NCBI GenBank assembly: GCA_028673005.1
Contig: CM054114.1
Span: 12,679,108 to 12,743,107 of the forward strand
Direction of reading: 5' to 3'
Source of the DNA: Tanypteryx hageni
Taxonomy: Eukaryota; Arthropoda; Insecta; Odonata; Petaluridae
DNA: 64,000 nucleotides
Shown here: positions 33,331-45,996 of the stretch, one piece after another
Position numbering within the stretch: position 1 is the stretch's first letter
Layout: each line of letters opens with the position of its first letter
Translations under genes and position numbers: made by a program
The notes under the pieces: generated by a model
Databases searched by the model: none
What the model was told of the DNA's origin: nothing
Seen by the model: only the letters and a program-made list of their open reading frames with translations

Positions 33331-34051
33331 ACTCCTTTCTGTTTTGATTGTATACGTAATGATAATAATATTGTATATGGCAAATATTACAAGCATAAAA
33401 GGCAATGAAGAAAAAAAATGCCGAATAGAAGACCAGGGTTCCACTGCAGGGTATGATTTCTATTCCTCGCAAGAAAACCTCAAATCTCCCAAGTATTTAC
33501 TGGAGCGAAATTTTAACAATTATTGATAACTTTATTTATGATTCAAATAGAATAGCTTTAATGTATAAATTATGTTTTATTTCAGGATGAAAACAGTTCG
33601 TAGAACGGGTATCTCCCTAGTACTCATAAACAGTGCTCGGAATGAGCCGGAACAGGCTGGAACGCATAGAAATTACGTTCCGGTTCGTCACACTAATCGG
33701 TAAAATTGTTCTGTCTGGTCAAACATGTAGTAATACTGGCATATTAGCTTAATTTTAATTGATAATTATATAATTTTTTAAACTTTTGTTCATCGCAGTT
33801 CATAAGAAATAAATCCAAATCTAGCTCGATCGTAAAAGTTCTATCATTTATTTCGCGCCCACTGCATTCGGTTCCACTACCGTTTCGTAATATTTTCTAT
33901 TTCGATCAATATAGCAATTACACTATTTTGCAGTCATCTGGAAGCCCAGCAGCTCGACAATAAGCCTGCACTTTGGGTGCGAAATTTTTTCTAAACAATA
34001 AATATTGAAGACGTATTCTATACTCTATTATTGGTCTTATAGTGCATACGG
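33331..34051. other. Spacer before the truncated LINE
   Basis: No gene recognised. At 33631-33698, CAGTGCTCGGAATGAGCCGG and the inverse GTTCCGGTTCGTCACACT form a short inverted pair that may be a tiny hAT-type MITE, without a TSD. The last 11 bases (34041-34051, AGTGCATACGG) are shared, reversed, with 16714-16724. Confidence 0.45.
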
Positions 34052-35673
34052 TGAATACGGATGGGAAGATAGTCTCAGAAACAAAGGATGTAGCACAGGT
34101 ATGGGAAGAATACATTAAGGAATTATACAGCAAACAGACAGGAGCGGCAAAAATAGAACTGGAAAATGAGGAAAACATTGAAGAAGACAACTTAGGACCA
34201 AGTATTATGGAGAGCGAAGTAGAAAAAGCGATAGTGGAACTTAAGAAGGGGAAAGCCACGGGCAGCGATGGAATACCGGCTGAGATACTTAAAGTCGTAG
34301 GATCAGAAGGACTAAAAGCGATCACGAAATTAATTAATAAGATTTACGACACGGGAGAGTGGCCTCAGGATTTCCTAGAAGTAACAATGATCCCTCTAAA
34401 GAAGAAGCCAAAGGCAATGCAGTGTAAACATTACAGAACTATAAGCCTTCTGTCACACACATCGAAGATCATCACGAGGATTCTTAATAAAAGGCTGGAG
34501 AAAAAGGCAGAAGAAATAATAGGGGAAGATCAATTCGGTTTCAGAAAAGGACGAGGAACTAGAGATGCTATAGGAGTAGTTAGAATCATATCAGAAAGGG
34601 CAATAGAATACAGTCAAGATATCTGCGCATGTTTCGTAGACTGGCAGAAGGCCTTTGATAGAGTAAATTGGGTAAAGTTGATGAAGATATTAAAGGATAT
34701 AGGTGTAGACTGGAAAGACAGGAGACTGATTAGGAATCTATATGAGAATCAAGTTGTAAAGGTCAGGTTTGAGAATGTGGACACCTGCGGAATAAATATC
34801 GGTAGAGGAGTAAGACAAGGATGCTGCCTATCGCCAACCCTATTCAATATATATGGAGAAAGTCTAATGCAAGAAGCTTTAGAAGGCACAGGGGATTTCA
34901 AAATTGGAGGAAGGATTATAAGAACAGTAAAATACGCAGATGATCAAGTACTTCTAGCAAGAAAGGAAGAGGAGCTACAAAAAATGATAAATAGACTAGT
35001 GATAACAGGTAGAAAATACGGTATGGAAATAAATACAGAAAAATCCAAGGTCATTCGAATATCGGGTAAAGAAGAGAATCTGAACATAACTATTGGGGGA
35101 AAGCCATTAGAACAAGTTTCAGAATATAAATACCTTGGAAGTATCATAACACGAGAGGCAAAATGTACGGATGAGATCAAAACTAGAATAGGAAAAGCAA
35201 AAGCGGCTTTCAGGAGAAAGAAACAACTACTTACAGGGAATATAAGGGAAGATATCCGTAAGAAGTTGATAAAATGCTACGTATGGAGTATAGCATTGTA
35301 TGGGGCAGAAACATGGACGCTAAGGAAAAATGACATCAAATACTTGGAAAGCTTTGAAATGTGGACTTGGAGGAGAATGCTGAAGATAAAATGGACAGAT
35401 AGGATGAAAAACGATGAAGTGCTACGAAGAATAGGAGAGAAGCGAATGATTATACAGACTATCAGAAAGAGGAAGGCTAACTGGGTTGGACATTACCTGA
35501 GGAGAGAGAGTATGATTAAAGACGTGTTAGAAGGAAAACTAGATGGGAAAAGGGAAAGAGGTAGGAAAAGGTTTCAGCTGATAGACGATTTGAAAGGGAA
35601 AGAGAGTTATCAAGATATAAAGAGGACAGCGGAAAATAGGAGTATATGGAGAACCAGGTTTAACCATGAATAA
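34052..35673 (+). pseudogene. LINE reverse transcriptase, truncated, frame open
   Basis: The frame is uninterrupted from the junction to the stop at 35671-35673 and keeps the RT motifs: CFVDWQKAFDRVNW (near 34633), GVRQGCCLSPTLFN and KYADDQVLL (near 34933). The endonuclease domain and the natural start are missing, so it cannot support its own insertion. The only ATG in frame near the junction belongs to flanking DNA (34042 is a GTG). Confidence 0.92.
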
Positions 35674-35709
35674 TCACGGACCTGTCTACGGACAGACTAC
35701 CTATGATGA

Positions 35710-35712
<3 letters not shown>
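34052..35712 (+). mobile_element. RTE-type LINE, 5'-truncated (copy 2)
   Basis: Matches copy 1 from TGAATACGG (within the region between endonuclease and RT) to the end, including the 3' hairpin (35682-35695) and the GATGATGAT tail. Over about 540 residues I find a single difference (WIGHY in copy 1, WVGHY here), so the two copies separated very recently or have been converted. 5' truncation is the usual result of incomplete target-primed reverse transcription. Confidence 0.93.

Positions 35713-35769
<57 letters not shown>
35709..35769. repeat. (AT)n microsatellite at LINE 3' end
   Basis: About 60 bases of AT directly follow the GATGATGAT tail, mirroring the (TA)n tract at the 5' end of copy 1. 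Confidence 0.98.
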
Positions 35770-35772
<3 letters not shown>

Positions 35773-36871
35773 CTCTATTCCTCTATTCTATTTCGATATA
35801 CATTTGTGTAGAATTGTAGTCATAATTTTGGAAGAGAATGACATCAGATCTATGAAAATGAGAAACGTTGCAGAAAGATCAAATGAGTTGTAAGAAACAT
35901 TAATACATAATTTGGTATGAATGACAGTATACAACAGCAAACTTCCAGTTAAATGGACGCCACAATCAATGTTACGGAAGACCTACTCAAGTCTCTTTAG
36001 ACTCACAAAGGATTGCAAAAAATTCTTTGCAGTCACGAAAGAGGAATGGTAAAGGAAGACTGACCAAAGACTCTGAAATGGCACTTCCAACAAATAATTA
36101 ATCGAAGTGTCTAAGTAGGCCATTCCACAATGATGAAAAATCAAGTAAACTTACTTGCGCGAGAGACAAGAAAGCCAACCGACAAATATCGCGAAATCAC
36201 ACAGATAGATATGAAAAATTTGTAAAGACAGCAGCAGTTTTTCAAAACAATAGTTACTGTTGGCAATAAATTTCCCTAATGATGTTGCGAGGTAAATTAA
36301 TTTTGTTTCGTTGAATCACCACTTTGTGGCTTTGTAGCCGAATCGCGTATATGGTTTTTCATGACCCAGTTACAGCTATTGGGGCTGCCTAAGACAAGTA
36401 CTTAGTTTTTTTTTATTTTCGATACTATAATGGACAGCATTATTATGGAATTTATTTAGAGCCATAAGACGAGCTCTACAATTCACTAGTGAAGTAAACA
36501 CCTAAAGGCTTCCTCGAAAAAGAGATAAAAAGTAAGAAGTTTCCGAGCGAGGCGAAATGAACAAACGATTCTCCATTCTGAAACCCTCGCGCGATGCCCT
36601 CGACGTATACATTTTTTAAAAGAAAAATTGCACTGCTAGCAGAAAACAAGAAGAAGAAGTGCTTCGACCGCAGAGAATAAGGAGAATAAAGTAGGATAGT
36701 GAGAGAGAGGACTCCCCACAAGAAAGAGTGAATCCAATTAGGCCGAGAGCGAAAAATAAGACGGAGGGAAGGAATGGGAAGGGGGATTTGGAAGAGAGAA
36801 AGCAGTGAAAGGCCAACTCTTACGGAGAAGACAACCAGGGGACGTAAACGGGTAAATTAAATAAGGGAGAC
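35770..36871. other. Spacer without a recognisable gene
   Basis: AT-rich single-copy sequence turning purine-rich after 36640. No domain, RNA gene or element end recognised. Confidence 0.5.
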
Positions 36872-38350
36872 AGAGATGGAATAAAAGGGGAGATAGAGAG
36901 AGAGGGAGAGACGAAGTGAGATGGCGTGTGTATGAAGGGAAGGGAGGGAGGATGGGAGGGGGGAGTGAGGATGGGAGTGAGGGAGTAAGGAAGGGAGCGA
37001 GTAAGGGAGGGAGGGAAATGGGAGGGAGGGAAGGAGTGAGGGAGGGATGGAGTGAGGGAGGGAGGGAGTGAGGGAAGGGAGGGAGTGAGGGAGGGAGTGA
37101 GGGAGGAAGGGTGTGAGGGAGGGAGTGAGGGAAGGAAGGGAGTGAGGGAGAGAGGGGAGGGAGAGAGGGAAGGGAGGGAGTGAGGGAAGGGAGGGAGTGA
37201 GAGATAGAGGGATTGAGTGAGGGATGGAGGGAGGGAGGAAGTGAGGGAAGGGAGGGAGTGAGGGAGGTAGTGAGTGAGAGAGGGATGGAGTTAGGGAGGG
37301 AGGGAGTGAGGGAAGGGAGGGAGTGAGGGAGGGAGTGAGGGAGGAAGGCTGTGAGGGAGGGAGTGAGGGAGAGAGGGGAGGGAGAGAGGGAAGGGAGGGA
37401 GTGAGGGAAGGGAGGGAGTGAGAGATAGAGGGATTGAGTGAGGGATTGAGTGAGGGAGGGAGGAAGTGAGGGAAGGGAGGGAGTGAGGGAGGTAGTGAGT
37501 GAGAGAGGGATGGAGTGAGGGATGGATGGAAGATAGGAGGAAGGGAGGGAAGGAGAGAGAAAGAGAAGATGGGAGGGAGGAATGGAGATAGGAAGGATGG
37601 GAGGGAGAGAGAGAAGATGTGAGGGAAGGAAGATGTGAGGGAAGGAAGATGGAGTGTGAGAAGATGTGAGGGAGGGATGGAAGATGGGATGGAGGGAGTG
37701 AGGAAAGGAGGGAGGGAGTGAAGGAGGGAGGGATTGAAGGAGAGAGGGGGCGAAATTGAGACTATATAGTTCCTTCTTACATTTACAGGGAGAGAGTGAG
37801 AGAGGGAGTGAGAGAGGGAGTGAGGGAGGGAGTGAGGGAGGGAGGGAGTGAGCGAGGGAGGGAATGAGGGAGGGAGTGAGGGAGGGAGTGAGGGAGGGAG
37901 TGAGGGAGGGGACACACAGACAAACGACTTTATTTAGGGCGAAATTGAGACTATATAGTCCCTTCTTACATTTACAGGGAGGGAGTGAAGGTGGGAGGAA
38001 GAGAGGGAGTGAGTGAGGGAGTGAGTGAGGGAGTGAGTGAGGGAGTGAGTGAGGGAGGGAGTGAGGGAGTGAAGGGGGGAGGGGGAGGGAGTGAGGGAGG
38101 GAATGAGGAAGGGAGTGAGGGAGGGAGGGAAGATAGGAGGTAGGGATAGAAGATGGGAGAGAGGAAGGGAGAGAAGTTGGGAGGGAGGGAGAGAAGATGG
38201 GAGGGAGGGAGAGAGGATGGGAGGGAGAAGGGAGAGAGAATGGGAGGGAGGGGGGGAGAGAAGATGGGAGAGAGGGAGAGAAGATGAGAGGGATGGAGGG
38301 AGGGAGATTGGGAGAGAGGGAGGAAGGGGGAGAGGGAGGGAGGCAGAGTG
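36872..38350. repeat. Polypurine minisatellite (GGGAGGGAGTGA type)
   Basis: About 1.48 kb of irregular GGGAGGGAGTGAGGGA and GAGGGAGAGAAGATGGGAGG units. Longer higher-order duplications are present: the block around 37050-37270 recurs around 37310-37500. Minus-strand frames of 190-352 codons are Pro/Ser/Leu repeats and not genes. Two short inserts of other sequence lie at 37747-37790 and 37925-37981. Confidence 0.95.
37747..37981 (+). repeat. Duplicated 45-bp inserts of the GAGATTGAGAC repeat in the polypurine block
   Basis: GGGCGAAATTGAGACTATAT and the following TAGTYCCTTCTTACATTTAC AGGGAG occur twice (37747-37790 and 37937-37981), separated by polypurine units. The second is preceded by GACTTTATTTA, as in the dispersed repeat at 24764 and 55576. 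The insert was therefore duplicated together with the satellite. Confidence 0.8.
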
Positions 38351-40924
38351 AAAAGAGAAGCGAAATTAGTAGTGGAGGCGTACGTGTACAGCAAAATCTT
38401 TCTTTTCCGAAGTGCTTCGGAAAGTTTTTGGGCGAGGGGGAAAAAGGAGCACATAATTACTAGATGCACGCGAAGCAGAGTCAGACACGCCCACGAAAGC
38501 CTTAACCAAACTCGGACCGAAAACAACCTTACTTCAAATCTCACCCTCCTTCCCGTCTCATCGCCTTTGTTCCTTCAATTCCCTCATCCCTCTCTCCCGC
38601 CATTCTCTCTCTCTCTTTCCCTCGCACAACGATTCTCCCAAATAGCCAACTCTCTGGCCTTCCCAATCCCATCACCCTCACTCAAAATTCTTCTCATCAC
38701 TCAAGACTCAAATTCAGCTTAATTCATTTTCTGCATTACCAGAAAAAGGAGGAGATTGTTATTAGCTGTTAGCAACGCAAGAGATGCGAATTAGAATCGC
38801 TGCAAAAAGAGATTACGCTTTGTTGAAGCGGCGGAGGGCTTTCGGGTACCAAAATAAAACTCCACTTCAATCCCTTTTTATTTAACGGAGTTTGATAGAA
38901 GATTTTTGTTTACTTTGGCGACCACAAAAGTATTTTACTGGTAAGTTAATTTTTATTTTTCCAAAGAATAAATTTTTAAGTAGTAATATACATCTGTAAC
39001 TAAATCATAAGGGTGTACTGGCAACGCTTAAGTAAAAAAATTACTTGTTCCTTTCCATCTCAATCATACACACCCACTCGCATTTCATTTTTAAGAGCTT
39101 TTTGATTGTCAGGAATATGATTACATCAGACAAAAATAACAAAAGAAAAAAAATCACACGCAAAACAGATACTTGATTATCTTTTCCCATACCTCAAATA
39201 ATTTACATCTATCTCCCTTTCCGTCTTCTAAGAATACGTTCTCAGCGTCTTTAATCGCTCTATCTCATTCATCGATCAGCAAAGTCCATAATTATTTACA
39301 CCTCGCTTTTGAAAAATTGCACAATATAAAGTTTAACACCCCTAATTATCTTTACAGGTTTAATGCGACTTTGCTCACGGCGCATAATAACTCAGGACTC
39401 TTGTTGCGCGTGAGGCGAGGCTATAAATCACCAATTTCACCGGCAATAATAAAGAATAACATCAATCCATCTCGTCGCACAACCCTCTTTTAAATTCCAA
39501 ACTTTTCTCACCCACCCCTCCAAAAGTACCTTCCTATCCTCCCCCCCTCCTTCCCTCCCCTCCCCCCTCCTTTCCCCATCCTTCTCCTCTCTCCTAAATA
39601 AACCCACTCTCTTCCTCCAGCTGTAAACCCATCTGCGGGCGAAAGCTCACAACACGAAGGAAAGAAAGTATATTTTTCGTTTATATATTCTCTCTCCTCT
39701 CCGCGTTCCAGGGAGTTTGTCTTTTTGGTGGGAAGCCAAAGAAAGTTAGACCGTGATGCATGGAATTCTGGGAGAGAGAGAGCGGAAGGGAGTTTGGGGC
39801 CGAAGGGGAAAATGGATATTTTTAAATTAAATCTAGAGACGCCATTCATGAAAACATTTGCGAAAGCTTACGAGTGTGTGCGGGAAAAAAAACAAGGGCT
39901 CTAAGCGATTAAGGAGACCAAGGAAGCCCTTTATTTAAGGCGAAAAAAACATCTCCGTGATTTATTGTCTCTCTCTCTCTCTGTGGTTTCGATGAAAAAA
40001 ACGCCGTATCTTGAAAAACCGTCATTCTCATCTATTCGACAACAGCTCCCAAAGAAAGCCATACGACTCCTTTCAAAATAAGTGGAACGAATGTCAAATA
40101 ATACTGCGGCGGAGTTAAAAAGTCTTTCTATTCCTTAACGACCTCATTTTCATAGGGAATTCGTTGGGTACTTCTTTTTGACGTTTATGAATTATTTTAA
40201 TTGACTTTCACAAGAGTTCCTTCTCGTTTATTTCGTGCCTCCGCAAAAACAAAGCCGCCATGACAGAACAACTCGAGACTTCATAAACAAAGGAAGATTA
40301 AAATAAAAGGAAACCGTTGGAATTTCATATATTATTCATAATTTTCCAGGATAAATAACACGCTTGATTTTGCGAGAGATTTCGTTCATAGTGAATTGGG
40401 TTTCGGTTTCATCTTTTTTAAATGGCATTTTTATAAACATCAGCCATAATTACACGAAACAAAAGAAGATATATACATTATTTATACCTTTACAAACGAG
40501 TTACCAGTAATTAAGTCAATTTTGCTCGTTTCAAAAGCGATGTTTTTGCCTCGGAGCCAAATTAAAAACAAGAACTTAATTTCTTCTACTTTTGTTACAA
40601 AACACGTCTATCGTCACTACATTCTTTAAAACGCCTTTTAGTCTACGAAAACATAAAATCCGAATTCAAAATTTCGAGCCTTAAGAATCACTCACAAATG
40701 TATCAATTACTGCGCGTAACTGCATTTTATTTTTTTCTCCGGTGCTGACGGTAATAATTTGATATTTGCCAATTAAATTTCTTTTATATCAGTTAGTAAG
40801 TTAGTAAATATTTATGCTGCATGCTAATCTTATGCTCCCTGAAAGATTTCTGGAATTTATAACCTCATAATACTGACAATGAGACATTTTATCTAAAATT
40901 ATCAAAAGCTTCTAGTGGACAAAC
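38351..40924. other. Spacer without a recognisable gene
   Basis: CT-rich to 38640, then AT-rich; C-rich patch at 39535-39595. I see no gene or transposon. Confidence 0.5.
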
Positions 40925-41174
40925 CAGCGGTTCACAAATTAAGCGCCGCGGATGGTAGCGGAAGGCTTTTGATTAATTTGTTAATTTTTACTATTGATCT
41001 ATTTAGAATTAATGCTAATTTTTGCTTAAAAGAATTAATATTTATATATTACTATTTAGTATATCGGAATTAATATTACATAATATATTTATTAATGAAT
41101 GGAATTAAGGGGGTCACGATAAGGTTGATTGTCTTATGAGGGGATCGTAAATTAATAATGTTTGGGAACCAATA
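40925..41174. mobile_element. Possible hAT-type MITE, decayed
   Basis: Left end CAGCGGTTCACAAATT; the right end reversed reads about TATTGGTTCCCAAACATT. The pairing of the GGTTC.CAAA core supports hAT-like ends, but termini are eroded and no TSD is visible. Confidence 0.4.
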
Positions 41175-44100
41175 GGCTTAATTCATGTCACACGAATAAT
41201 TCTCCACAACATTAGTTTGTATGCACAAAACTAGGAGATGGCTTCCATAAAACACGCGTTCGATAAAAGTTCATTTTTTATGCAAGCAGGTTACGAGGGA
41301 GGGGAAGACACGAAAAGGTAGAGATAAAGAGACAAAATTAGAGAGAAAGAGACTCTATACCGATGAGTCCATAACTGATTTAAGCGGAGGAGAAAAATAA
41401 ACAAAAGAATGACGAATCCATTGTGTGCGTTTTTTTTGCTCCACAAGACTTTCTATAAATCGTAAAAGGAAATTCCGATTCACGAAGTCATCATCATTAT
41501 TCTTTGAATGGATTGAGGGAACTTTTTTAAGAGGGCGTCTGCGAGATCGTTTGGTGTAAAATACGAAATTATTCCGAAGGAAATGGTGAGGGGGGAATGT
41601 GAGGAGAGTGCGGGGGAATGGAGGGAGGAAAGCGGAATAGAATATGGAGGGGGAGGGATTATAGGGAGGAGAAGAGTGGAAGATAATGAGAAAAGAAAGG
41701 ATGAGAGGAGGAGAGAAAGAAAGAATGGGGAGGAAGTAGGGGGGAGAGGGCAAAGGGATAGAAAGAAGTGGCCCATTGGAGTGGAGGAAGACATTTTTAA
41801 AGGGCTTTTCGTTTGAAAGAGCACAGAGAGGGGGGATAGGAAAGAATTTTGAAGGAGGGGAAGAAGCTATATAAGAGGGAAATTAAATTGGGAATTAATT
41901 GCGTGTGATGGAGGGGGTTGGCAAGGATCTCAGAATCTGGTATTGATTTGTTTTCGAGAGCCCGCTTTTGTGGCATTAAGGTTCATATTCGCATCACATC
42001 CTCTTACTTTATTCCGCTCTGAAATTATAAAACCACCTTTTATTTTCAGTTGCTTAAATGTGCCCAAAAGATACATAGTCTTGAATGCGACAATTTTTCT
42101 TAAGAAGTCTGTTATGGAACAGTTGTGGTTCGAAGTTGGTGGATGGTTTTTGCTTAAAGTTAAAAAAGTAGTCACGTGACACTATACGGTTTTTAGTGTA
42201 AGATAGTTTTTGAGCTTGCTTTTCATATTGTTGATAACCTAAGTTAAGAGTATTCACATGGATACAAGCCGATAGAGGCTAATTGATGCGTGATTCCCGT
42301 TTCACGCTTTGTTACTACGCAACGGAGATAGCAGACGACGACGAGAGGTTGTTTTTAGTCGTCGTAAAGCAGGGATGGAAGATAAGCATAACGTCAAAGG
42401 AAGGGCAAAAGCCGATTTGAAGCTTTATGGGGGAAGAAGGATACGGTCTTCAATGGAGGACCTTAAGACCGCCCCGAGGAGCAAGAAAGAGAATGGTACG
42501 TGAAGGAAAGGCTTTGACGGCACCGCTAAGGGAAAGCTACGGAGATTAGACGGCTTTGAATGGGCGTATTTAAATTGCAACGGGTGGATCACCACGGTGA
42601 AAGAGGGTGCGCAGAATAGCCGGCGGATGGAAGATTTGGAGCAAACGCGCTATTGGACATGGATATCGTCCTAAATTTCTAGATTCAAAAGCCTAACCGA
42701 TTCGGGGGGGAGCTGGGTGAGGTCGGTTTTCGAGCTGCTTCCTTTTCGAATGTGCCACGGGAACACTCCGGGGGGCTGTCGTGGACTGCTCATTGTCGAA
42801 GTGGATTCAGAACAGCGCTCGTCATTTGTCCGCATCCTATCCTCGGGACAGATTTGGCTGCGAAAAAGAGATTGGCGAGACGTGCGAGGGTCGCTCGATA
42901 TGCTCGGATTTGCGGCCATTCGAAGCCACGAGAAGCGAAGTGGGTTGCATTTTTCTCTGGATGATAAAGAGTGGTGGAGAGAGAGAGGAATGAGGGAGAC
43001 ACGGTATACGAAATTGTGTTCGGAGGAGATGAATAGGCCTCCAGAGGATGCGATGCATCTTGGAAGGGCAGCCCGTCAAGAGGACGCGGTCTAGCGAAGA
43101 AAGCGCGATTAATCAACGGAGCACACAAGAGCAGCCTCTCCCTCACTCCCTTCTCTCTCTCTCTGCAAAGAGGATATCTTGCAGAGATAGAAAGAAAGGC
43201 GAAGGCTATGAACGGAGAATAGAATGAATACAAGGACTTAAGATGGAAAAAAGGACTCGGAACGCAGCGCGTGTACGTAAAGAAGATAAAAGGACGGACT
43301 ACCCCTTGTGCTGCCATGGAAACCACGTCACAGCCCCGCACGCCCTCATTGTCAGTCTAAACTACCAGACTCCCACTGAGGGCGGTGTCTAGAGAGATTT
43401 TGCGACGGGGGAAGAGAAGGGGAGAGAGACGGGGGGAGAGAAGGGGAGAGAGAAGGAGAAAGGGAGTGAGAGGAGGAACGGAGGGGAAGTGAAAGAGAGA
43501 ACAAAGAAGGTACAGGCAGAATGAAGAGAGGAAAAAATGAGCTTAAATGCGGCGGACCTCGTGAGAGGAGGAATGGGTGATCGTTGAATAGACTTCCTCA
43601 TGAAAGATTATTTTCCATCGCCGCCGTTTTCTCTCCCGAAATGTGCACAAGACAGAAACTTGACTTCGAGTCTCGAAGAAACTTATTTATTAGTTTAATA
43701 CCGTTCTTCGCCAAAATATTTTCTCTCGACATTCTGTTAGATGAAATATTTGACATATCGAAGGTAAACAAAAAATAAGACAAACTAATTACAAATAGCT
43801 GGATCGTTTGTGATACGGTAGCGTAACAAGCTGTTGATTAAGGACTCGAGTCTAACCAGGTAAGACTTAACCAAGAAAAATATTTTGGATCAGGAAACTA
43901 TTCAACCTCTATAATCGCGAACTCTATAATGAAGACGGTAAATCAATATTTTGTCGCCATCTTCAGAAAAATTTTCGCGTTTTACTAGTTGAAACAAAAT
44001 TACTCTCACACGTCTTCGATGAAATAGTCATTTCCTTATATTTTCGTGATTTGTTATAACTGGTATTTTATTTATGTTAACGTGCCGTATACATTTCAGA

Positions 44101-45377
44101 AAATATCATATTGTTGCTCATAGTTACCTGTGGTTGAATTTAATAGAAATATGGAAAAATGACGATGAAAATATGGAAAGACTTACAAAATCTGTAAAAG
44201 CATAGAACTACTTCGGGCAAACCACGCAATAACTAGCAATGTACATTTTAAATTTGAAATAGAATTTCATGGGCATTTAATGTCGATTTAATTTCGCTCC
44301 GGCAGAGCACCATTGCGTCACTCATGTTACAACCAAGGCTTCCACGATAAATGGTTTACGTAACTCGCAAACTACGGAGCCTTCCCCTGGGTGACCTATT
44401 TACAGATTAGCGATCGTTAGGCACGGTACAGTAATGGGAAAGGTCAACGGTGGATCTCAGGATCCCTCCTGGTGATTTCATATGGAATTATATTTGATTG
44501 AAAGAGCGTACGAAAATAGATTCCACTTAATTAATATGAGAAAATATCACTGTAAAGAGTTCATACCGCTTTCAAGTTCATATTATAGAAAAGCAAATCT
44601 GAAATTTCCAGGCAATAAACAAATCACACTTTTACAAACATTTAATCCGATACATTTGTTTGCTATATGGGATCTTCCTATTTTTCCGTAAGTTTCTTCC
44701 ACCTAAAAACACAACGATAATTTCTTAAGCAACATTTGTCGGGACTTATAAGCGTCCTTGGTGGATGTTTATTTTGTGGACGAAAAAATACAATCGAGTC
44801 AACTTGGCCGGTTGCACGCCCGACGTAAAACGTCCCTTTTCGTTCGTTCGGCTCGCGGAGTTCATTACCCGGGAGAGCGCTCGGCAAAATACTATTAAAT
44901 TTCCCGGCGGCATCGCGTAGGCGTTGTTGTCCGACGCAATGGAGGTGCCATTAGCGACGAGAGGACAGCTAAACAGAGATTCCTCGCTTTCATTCACGTT
45001 GTTTGCAGTGGCTCGATAACACGTCGTTCCCATACGCGACGCACACAAACGAGAACCTTCTTTCCAGAGGACGCGCATGTCTCTCCCACTGTGAGTTCGA
45101 TTATGATGTCGACCTGAAAGCGCGGCGATTCTCCGAAATGCCTCTTTTCCATATAGGTCGCGTTTCTCTTAAGACTTCTTCGACATGAAATTGAACTTCC
45201 TTTAAATTGAGACGGGATATGGAACGACTCACAAGTGAAACACAGAAAACACAAGGGGAGGGAAGGTGACGTCTCCAATAAATCGATATTAGATCGACGT
45301 GACCAGAGCCACCCCGAGAGACTGACAAGCCGGGCGGATGCCCGGTTGCCAAAGTCTCGGGGATGCTATCTCGATCA
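41175..45377. other. Spacer without a recognisable gene
   Basis: Includes purine-rich patches (41580-41850, 43390-43500) and a more GC-rich part at 42300-43350 with overlapping frames of 125 and 183 codons on opposite strands. Neither shows a recognised domain, so I do not call genes. 43.6-44.7 kb is AT-rich. Confidence 0.45.
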
Positions 45378-45385
45378 TCTGTCTA

Positions 45386-45875
45386 GAGTGGCGGATTTAG
45401 GGGGAGTCGTGCATGGCGCGCGCCAGGGGCCCCGTGACGTGCTTCTAAACTTGGGTTACGCGGAACCCTAGGGCTCCGCGAAAGGTTGGGGTTCCGTGTG
45501 GATCCACGAAAATGGGGAAAATGTCAAGATCTCCCTACCGCTCAGTTACTCTAAATCTTGGATTTCCCCCTCACACTCAGTAACGGAGTTAAGGGGGATC
45601 GCACTGGGCGCACGACAGGGGCCCCTCGAAGTAAGGGACCCCGAAAAAATGTTCGTGTAGATATATAATCTCAGAAATATTAAACGTCCCAATTTCAAGA
45701 TCAGTGGAACCTCTCTACGATTCCATAGAAAATCGATAGATAAGAGGTGTCACGAAAGAGGGCGGCCGTTAGGAGCGGTTTCGCTGTATATTTAGATCGC
45801 AGGGCCCCCGACTGCTTAGCTTAGCGCCCCCAAATGTTTGGCGCCAGGAGTCCCAGGAGGCGAAATCTGCCACTG
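45386..45875. mobile_element. hAT-like MITE (490 bp)
   Basis: Left end GAGTGGCGGATTTAG and, reversed, right end CAGTGGCAGATTTCG. Flanking 8-mers TCTGTCTA (45378-45385) and TCTATCTA (45876-45883) differ by one base, fitting an aged 8-bp TSD. GGGGGCGC/CAGGGGCCCC blocks occur near both ends, and a second version of the left end lies inside at about 45588-45635. No transposase sequence. Confidence 0.75.
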
Positions 45876-45932
45876 TCTATCTATGCCAGTGGTGCCCTCA
45901 CCAATGGCGCATGCGCCTTTCTTGGCGCATAA

Positions 45933-45996
45933 ACACGCAATATACTTTTTCTGTTTGTCGTGTAATTTAAATAAGAAAATAAAGCTTTTTGAACTT
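45933..45996 (+). repeat. Short dispersed repeat with AATAAA, copy 2
   Basis: Matches 6671-6735 over about 64 bases. Starts 57 bases after the MITE above. See copy 1 for the core. Confidence 0.55.

Noticed and set aside
36857..38544. Minus-strand frames of 352 and 190 codons rich in Pro, Ser and Leu.
   Set aside because: They are translations of the polypurine minisatellite; the opposite strand is equally open and there is no non-repeat domain.
42717..43341. Overlapping frames of 125 (plus) and 183 (minus) codons in a more GC-rich region.
   Set aside because: Neither has a recognisable domain. They overlap antisense; the region simply has fewer AT-rich stops.
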